From the NCBI RefSeq assembly GCF_016860525.1, contig NZ_BNEA01000015.1, forward strand, positions 4,030,001 to 4,094,000: a stretch of 64,000 nt of DNA. Direction: 5' to 3'. Under the pieces are notes generated by a model that worked only from the letters and a program-made list of their open reading frames with translations, made no database searches and was not told the DNA's origin. Positions 61,118 through 64,000 of this stretch are shown one piece after another (within the stretch, counting starts at the first letter, position 1; each line of letters starts with the position of its first letter). Made by a program: the position numbers and the translations under genes. The stretch is from Streptomyces rubradiris (lineage in GTDB: Bacteria > Actinomycetota > Actinomycetes > Streptomycetales > Streptomycetaceae).

Positions 61118-62143
61118 TTGGATTCCATCACCGTCATCCCTGGCGACGGTATCGGTCCTGAGGTGGTCGAGTGTGCGTTAGAGGTGCTGGATGCCCTTGA
61201 TGCCGGCCTGTCGATCGATGTCCTCGACCACGTGCATGCCGATCGTTACCGCCGTGAAGGACAGGCACTGAGCGAGGCGGATCTCTCCCGCATATCCGCG
61301 AGTTCCGCTGTCCTGCTAGGGGCCGTCGGACGGCCCGATGTGGAAGAGACCGGCTACGTACGCGATGTTCTGCTGCGCCTACGAATCAGCTTCGACCTGT
61401 ATGCGAACTACCGGCCTGTCCGGCTGATGCATGACCGGCTCAGCCCGCTGCGGGATCCCGCGCGTCGTATGCTCGACTGTGCGATTGTTCGCGAGAACAC
61501 GGAGGGCTTGTACAGCGGCATCGGTGGCAACCTTCGTGCGTCGTCGCCCCAGGAGGTGGCCATCGACGCGGACGTCAACACCTGGCACGGCGTCTCCCGC
61601 ATCCTGGACTTCGCGTTCTCGACGGCGCGCCGCGAGGTCTGTCTCGTGGACAAGGCCAATGCGGTACGGGCCGGCGGACGCTTGTGGCAGGAGTGCTGGC
61701 GGCACGCCGCGGAGCGGCATCCCGGCACGGCCACCAGGCACCTCTACATCGACGCTGCCGCGATGAAGCTCGTCACCGAACCGGACCGCTTCGACGTGAT
61801 CGTCGCGAGCAATTCCTACGGCGACATTCTCAGCGACTTGGCGGCGGCGCTGGCCGGCGGAATCGGTGTGGCGCCGTCGGCAAGTCTCAATCCCCAGACC
61901 GGGTTCGGCCTGTTCGAGCCGGTCCATGGGTCAGCTCCGGACATCGCAGGAAAGGGCGTGGCGAACCCCTTCGCGTGTCTGCTCACCACGGCTCTACTGA
62001 TCCGGCATCTGGGGCACGAGGCCGAGGCGGCCGCGATCGACGCCGCAGTCGCCGGATCGATCGCGGCCGGGCGAGTCACTCCTGACTTGGGGGGTTCACT
62101 GAGTACCCGGCAAGTGACCCAGGCGGTGCTTGCCTCCCTCTGA
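61118..62143 (+). CDS. Isocitrate/homoisocitrate/isopropylmalate-type dehydrogenase
   Basis: 341 residues from TTG 61118 with GAGAAGGTG upstream. Beta-decarboxylating dehydrogenase fold: VIPGDGIGPEVV, RENTEGLYSGIG, DKANAVR, and SNSYGDILSDLAAAL, then FEPVHGSAPDIAGKG. RENTEGLY is the substrate loop of isocitrate and homoisocitrate enzymes rather than isopropylmalate dehydrogenase. Codon 21 is TTA (61178-61180), the rare leucine codon read by bldA tRNA, so translation would depend on development. Third positions are less GC-rich than in the core genes. It is probably a biosynthetic-cluster enzyme making an unusual keto-acid precursor. Confidence 0.88.
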   Translation: MDSITVIPGDGIGPEVVECALEVLDALDAGLSIDVLDHVHADRYRREGQALSEADLSRISASSAVLLGAVGRPDVEETGYVRDVLLRLRISFDLYANYRPVRLMHDRLSPLRDPARRMLDCAIVRENTEGLYSGIGGNLRASSPQEVAIDADVNTWHGVSRILDFAFSTARREVCLVDKANAVRAGGRLWQECWRHAAERHPGTATRHLYIDAAAMKLVTEPDRFDVIVASNSYGDILSDLAAALAGGIGVAPSASLNPQTGFGLFEPVHGSAPDIAGKGVANPFACLLTTALLIRHLGHEAEAAAIDAAVAGSIAAGRVTPDLGGSLSTRQVTQAVLASL

Positions 62144-62159
62144 CGGGCGGTCCCCGCCC

Positions 62160-62486
62160 TCAGGGTGCCGGGTACTCTTCGGGGTCCTTGCTGGAGCTGG
62201 TGCGAACGACCTCGGCGACGCTGAGCTCGAAGAACTCATACCATTTGTCCCGGCCGAGCTGCTGGGCATCCTGGTGCTCGGGGTCGTTGCGCCACTTCTC
62301 CAGCGTCTCGGGGTTCCGCCACCACACCAGAGCCAGCCGTTCGCCGTCCTCGGCCACGTAGTTCTTCAGATGGACCAGGTCGTCCCCTGCCATTTCCCTT
62401 ACCTTCTTCGCCAGATGCTCTTCAGTCGTTCCGTACGCGTCATCGACCTGTTCGGAGAAACGCGACCTGAAGACGACGAGAATCAC
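62160..62486 (-). CDS. Antibiotic biosynthesis monooxygenase (ABM) domain protein
   Basis: 108 residues from GTG 62486. The dimeric alpha-beta barrel pattern (ILVVFRSRFSEQVDDAY; LALVWWRNPETLEKWRNDPEHQDAQQLG) is that of the ABM superfamily. Enzymes such as ActVA-Orf6 and SnoaB are cofactor-free oxygenases for aromatic anthrones, but many relatives have other roles. It lies 53 bases after the FAD monooxygenase gene on the same strand; short inverted GGGCGG/CCGCCC arms separate it from the convergent dehydrogenase. Confidence 0.8.
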   Translation of the reverse strand: MILVVFRSRFSEQVDDAYGTTEEHLAKKVREMAGDDLVHLKNYVAEDGERLALVWWRNPETLEKWRNDPEHQDAQQLGRDKWYEFFELSVAEVVRTSSSKDPEEYPAP

Positions 62487-62539
62487 TGTGCCCTCCCGGC
62501 AATTTCTGACGTTGAATACATGTGACGCGCGGCACCGGC

Positions 62540-63883
62540 TCAGTGGGCCGCGACGGATGCGCGTAGCATCGGATCCGGCAGGTCGACAGCGGTGGAACCG
62601 TACTGACTGATGATCCGGCGAGCCAGGCTGCGCAGTTGTTGCTCCTCGGCGAGCGCGGAGCTGTAGCTCTCCTCGCTGAAGGCGCAGCGCTCGTAGAGCG
62701 GCACGAACCGGTCGGGCATCAGGGCCACCAGCCGTCGGGCCACGGCTTCTTCGGCCTCCTGCCGCGGATCTGGCAGCCGTGACATGGTGCGGTAGTGCTG
62801 GTAGGAGATGTCGGCTATCGCGTCGCCGTCGTTCTTCCGGGACCGCTCGTAGGCCGTGAGCGCACGCTGCCAGTCCCCTTCCCGGTCCAGACAGCGCACG
62901 AGCGTGCGGACGTCCTCGAAGGCACAGTTCATGCCCTGCCCCATGAACGGAGCCATGGCATGGCAGGAATCGCCGACAAGCACGGCCCGACCACCCGAGG
63001 TCCAGGTGTCACAGCGGGTGAGCCTCACCGTGGACACCGGTTTGGTCGCCAGTTGCTGCTCCAGATCCGGAATGCCGGCGGCCAGGGCCGGAAAGACGTC
63101 GGTGAACTGCCGGGCCAGCGCCCGAGCGCCGGTCACGGCGGCGTACGAAGGCCACGGGCCGTCCTTGCGGAAGAACACCGAACCCGCGAACAGCGGGGAG
63201 GACACCAGGGGGAACGCTCCGAAGAGGGCGTCACCGGCCGGCCAGTAGTGCATGAGCCCACGATCACAGGAGGGCAGGTCGAGAACGATCTCCTGGTAAG
63301 CCAGTTCCAGGGTGCTCACCTGCTCGTGTGCGCCCTGCTCGACCAGGGCTGCGCGGACTACCGAGTGGACGCCGTCGCAACCGATGACGTGCCCGCAGGG
63401 GATCCACCGCTCGGCGGTGCCGGCCCGGACCAGCAACGCCGGAGTGTCCAGGTCGACGGCGAGGACGGGGCGCTCGAAGTGGAGGTCCACTCCTGGCTCG
63501 GCCTCGGCCGCATCCAGCAGCAGGCGGTGCAGCCGGTTCCGTTCCACCGCCCAGATGGGTGCTCCGTCTCGGCTGTACGGAGTCACCACGGTGCTGCCGT
63601 CCGGCAGATGACCGCAGCGGGCGGTGAGCGGGACACAGATCCGGCGTACGGCCTCCTCCAGACCGAGTTCGCGCAGCACGCGCCACCCTCGGTGCGAAAG
63701 GATCACCATGAGTGACCGGCCCTGCCCGGCCGGGGTGTGACGGGTGTCGGCGTGCCGTTCCAGCACGGTGACCCGGCCGAACCGCCGGGCCAGGTAGATC
63801 GCGGCGACCGGACCGGCCAGTCCCGCCCCGAGCACTACGATGCCGTTCCTTCTCTGGGGCGCGGCGGTGCGCGGGTCGTGCAT
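62540..63883 (-). CDS. FAD-dependent monooxygenase, kynurenine-3-monooxygenase-like
   Basis: 447 residues from ATG 63883 with AGGAGG upstream; a longer frame exists but without such a site. FAD fingerprint VVLGAGLAGPVAAIYLARR near residue 18, DG motif CDGVHSVVRAAL, and GDSCHAMAPFMGQGMNCAFED (here split by the known KMO variation) near residue 305. DAIADISYQHYRTM in the C-terminal part also fits kynurenine 3-monooxygenase better than phenol or polyketide hydroxylases. It probably hydroxylates an aromatic amine or kynurenine-like intermediate in a cluster. Confidence 0.87.
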   Translation of the reverse strand: MHDPRTAAPQRRNGIVVLGAGLAGPVAAIYLARRFGRVTVLERHADTRHTPAGQGRSLMVILSHRGWRVLRELGLEEAVRRICVPLTARCGHLPDGSTVVTPYSRDGAPIWAVERNRLHRLLLDAAEAEPGVDLHFERPVLAVDLDTPALLVRAGTAERWIPCGHVIGCDGVHSVVRAALVEQGAHEQVSTLELAYQEIVLDLPSCDRGLMHYWPAGDALFGAFPLVSSPLFAGSVFFRKDGPWPSYAAVTGARALARQFTDVFPALAAGIPDLEQQLATKPVSTVRLTRCDTWTSGGRAVLVGDSCHAMAPFMGQGMNCAFEDVRTLVRCLDREGDWQRALTAYERSRKNDGDAIADISYQHYRTMSRLPDPRQEAEEAVARRLVALMPDRFVPLYERCAFSEESYSSALAEEQQLRSLARRIISQYGSTAVDLPDPMLRASVAAH

Positions 63884-63921
63884 GTTGGGCTCCTCCTGAG
63901 ACAGGACGGACACAGGTCCGG

Positions 63922-64000
63922 CTACCAGGCCACCGGAAGCTCACGGACGCCATAGGCCACACCGTCGTACTTGAACGCGACGTCGGCGAAATCGATGGCG
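63922..64000 (-). CDS. C-terminal end of a probable cytochrome P450
   Basis: Only the last 25 residues are in the window: AIDFADVAFKYDGVAYG, then VRELPVAW and TAG at 63922-63924. The ending (a Val/Leu beta strand and LPVxW) is what bacterial P450s, including the NovI/CYP163 type, have. Without the heme Cys this is an informed guess. It is 38 bases upstream of the FAD monooxygenase gene on the same strand. Confidence 0.4.
   Translation of the reverse strand, partial: AIDFADVAFKYDGVAYGVRELPVAW

Noticed and set aside
60868..61161. 97-residue plus-strand frame ahead of the dehydrogenase
   Set aside because: No codon bias or ribosome site, it covers the palindrome and overlaps the dehydrogenase start in another frame.

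Overview
The window is chromosomal DNA of a Streptomyces or a very close relative. Third codon positions are almost all G or C. GTG and TTG starts are frequent, genes are coupled by 4-base ATGA/GTGA overlaps, and the actinobacterial hallmarks are present: the fhaA-fhaB-ppp-rodA-pbpA-pknB cluster, class E sortases, CrgA, the proteasome activator Bpa, and DnaA boxes of the TTGTCCACA type. From memory, this gene order matches the origin-proximal core of Streptomyces chromosomes (roughly SCO3820-SCO3860 of S. coelicolor). No coordinates outside the window can be checked here.

Layout. 1-11 kb: end of a phosphotransferase, two divergent Ser/Thr kinases, Bpa, a secreted low-complexity protein, a quinone oxidoreductase, and a minus-strand run mobA-like/DUF6457 fusion, moeA, 2-TM potassium channel. 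11-28 kb: a catabolic block for branched-chain 2-oxo acids and phenylacetate. It holds bkdABC, an Lrp regulator, a TetR regulator with a 3-hydroxyacyl-CoA dehydrogenase, paaN, paaABCDE and an acyl-CoA dehydrogenase, interrupted by a TrmH/HTTM/DUF5819 operon and a 45-bp minisatellite. 28-36 kb: rhodanese, J-domain protein, DUF2252, TetR, NfeD-flotillin pair, PucR regulator, a decayed DUF4396 gene and tRNA-Leu(CAG). 36.8-45.3 kb: the cell-wall growth and signalling operon. 45.3-50.1 kb: three class E sortases, pabA, a 53-residue membrane protein missed by length filters, DUF881 and crgA. 50.1-53 kb: a DnaA-box cluster, rhomboid protease, cyclophilin and DUF5324. 53-60.6 kb: strain-variable genes (LLM oxidoreductase, MFS exporter, degenerate SDR, large AfsR-like regulator, cupin). 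About 60.88 kb to the end: base composition drops, a host gene is cut, and a probable biosynthetic cluster begins (isocitrate/homoisocitrate-type dehydrogenase with a TTA codon, ABM protein, kynurenine-3-monooxygenase-like FAD enzyme, probable P450 tail).

The most notable non-coding signal is a motif ACCGNNCGNNCGGT, the core of the PaaR operator described in Corynebacterium. It is present upstream of paaN/3-hydroxyacyl-CoA dehydrogenase and of paaA, and with one mismatch upstream of bkdA. Each copy sits within 70 bases of one or two DnaA-box-like TTNTCCACA elements. This suggests that one regulator, probably the TetR protein at 15.2-15.8 kb, ties phenylacetate and branched-chain acid catabolism together. 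It also raises the question of whether replication-initiator boxes belong to the same promoters. A denser DnaA-box cluster lies between crgA and the rhomboid gene. A KstR-type palindrome precedes the acyl-CoA dehydrogenase gene.
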